A DNA stretch of 64,000 nucleotides from Candidatus Zixiibacteriota bacterium. Its GTDB lineage: Bacteria; Zixibacteria; MSB-5A5; UBA10806; 4484-95. Below are positions 63,941 to 64,000 of this stretch, piece after piece. The notes below the pieces were generated by a model, which saw only the letters and a program-made list of their open reading frames with translations, was not told the DNA's origin and did no database searches. The stretch spans positions 1-64,000 of the forward strand of contig JAAEQD010000059.1 in assembly GCA_024231855.1 (NCBI GenBank), given 5' to 3'. Position 1 is the first letter of the stretch. Each line of letters starts with the position of its first letter. The position numbers and the translations under genes were made by a program.

Positions 63941-64000
63941 GGAGAGATGCCGGAGCGGTTGAACGGGGCGGTCTCGAAAACCGTTGTCCCCTCGGGGACC
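63941..64000 (+). tRNA. tRNA-Ser(CGA), 3' part outside window
   Basis: GGAGAGA acceptor start, TG, D-arm CCGGAGCGGTTGAACGG, anticodon stem GCGGT/ACCGT with loop CTCGAAA (anticodon CGA, codon UCG), then the start of a long variable arm (GTCCCC), typical of a type II tRNA. The TpsiC arm and 3' end lie past the edge. Confidence 0.9.

Noticed and set aside
1..64000. CRISPR array, insertion sequence, prophage
   Set aside because: No regularly spaced direct repeats, transposase or phage structural gene was seen.

Overview
The window is ordinary, gene-dense bacterial chromosome. Lineage clues point to the FCB superphylum and most likely a Zixibacteria-like bacterium. They are: a dockerin-like C-terminal module built on G-SDVTYLVNYFRG (14458-14690 and 20997-21215), four secreted proteins ending in an NPFN-type sorting domain of the kind seen in FCB bacteria, many lipoproteins, outer-membrane barrels ending in Phe, and AAGGAGG-type ribosome binding sites. 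Lineage is inferred from protein style only; there is no rRNA. The right edge cuts a tRNA-Ser(CGA).

Layout. 1-7452: a minus-strand cell-envelope operon (DUF362 protein, TPR lipoprotein, Big_5 Ig-like lipoprotein, then a very large Ig-repeat protein cut by the left edge). 7521-12266: secreted and outer-membrane proteins, including two tandem barrel paralogues and a four-gene operon of lipoproteins and basic, low-complexity secreted proteins. 12267-21294: a control region with a perfect TTGACA-N17-TATAAT promoter and two dyads, an LVIVD-repeat dockerin-like protein, CreD, an NtrC-type two-component system, and a second dockerin-like gene broken by one in-frame TAA. 21299-26951: an arsenic-resistance operon (arsR, ArsP/DUF318-type permease, thioredoxins, CcdA, ACR3 pump, arsC) in which a small-thioredoxin plus thioredoxin-lipoprotein pair has been duplicated and one copy is decaying. 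27010-30889: a 67-aa protein, a probable C-rich small RNA, a PHP hydrolase, an MFS transporter and a retropepsin-like protease.

30890-44256 is a probable 12-gene minus-strand operon from acyl-CoA synthetase and mannose-1-phosphate guanylyltransferase through SPOR lipoprotein, TsaC, arginine-phosphatase-like YwlE, a DUF3108 protein, a deoxyhypusine-synthase-like protein, FtcD, a PHP phosphoesterase and a secreted metalloprotease to a membrane protein and an outer-membrane barrel. Gaps are mostly 0-25 nt or overlaps, and the promoter holds a CAATGG-N4-CCATTG palindrome. 44490-46917: an ECF sigma/anti-sigma/YbjQ operon and a lone DUF4365 nuclease-like gene. 46918-55296: Kelch, HAF and sorting-domain secreted proteins, bshB1, tadA and a sigma-54 activator relic.

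55369-62690 is the most unusual locus: three minus-strand genes (an M36/M4-like zinc-protease-like protein with an altered HELGGH motif, a HAD-domain fusion, and an M1-type HExxH-X18-E metallopeptidase) that all carry related versions of a module centred on DPEFGQDNWFY and all lack a recognisable signal peptide. The strongest candidates for something new are this locus and the small RNA at 27772-27846.
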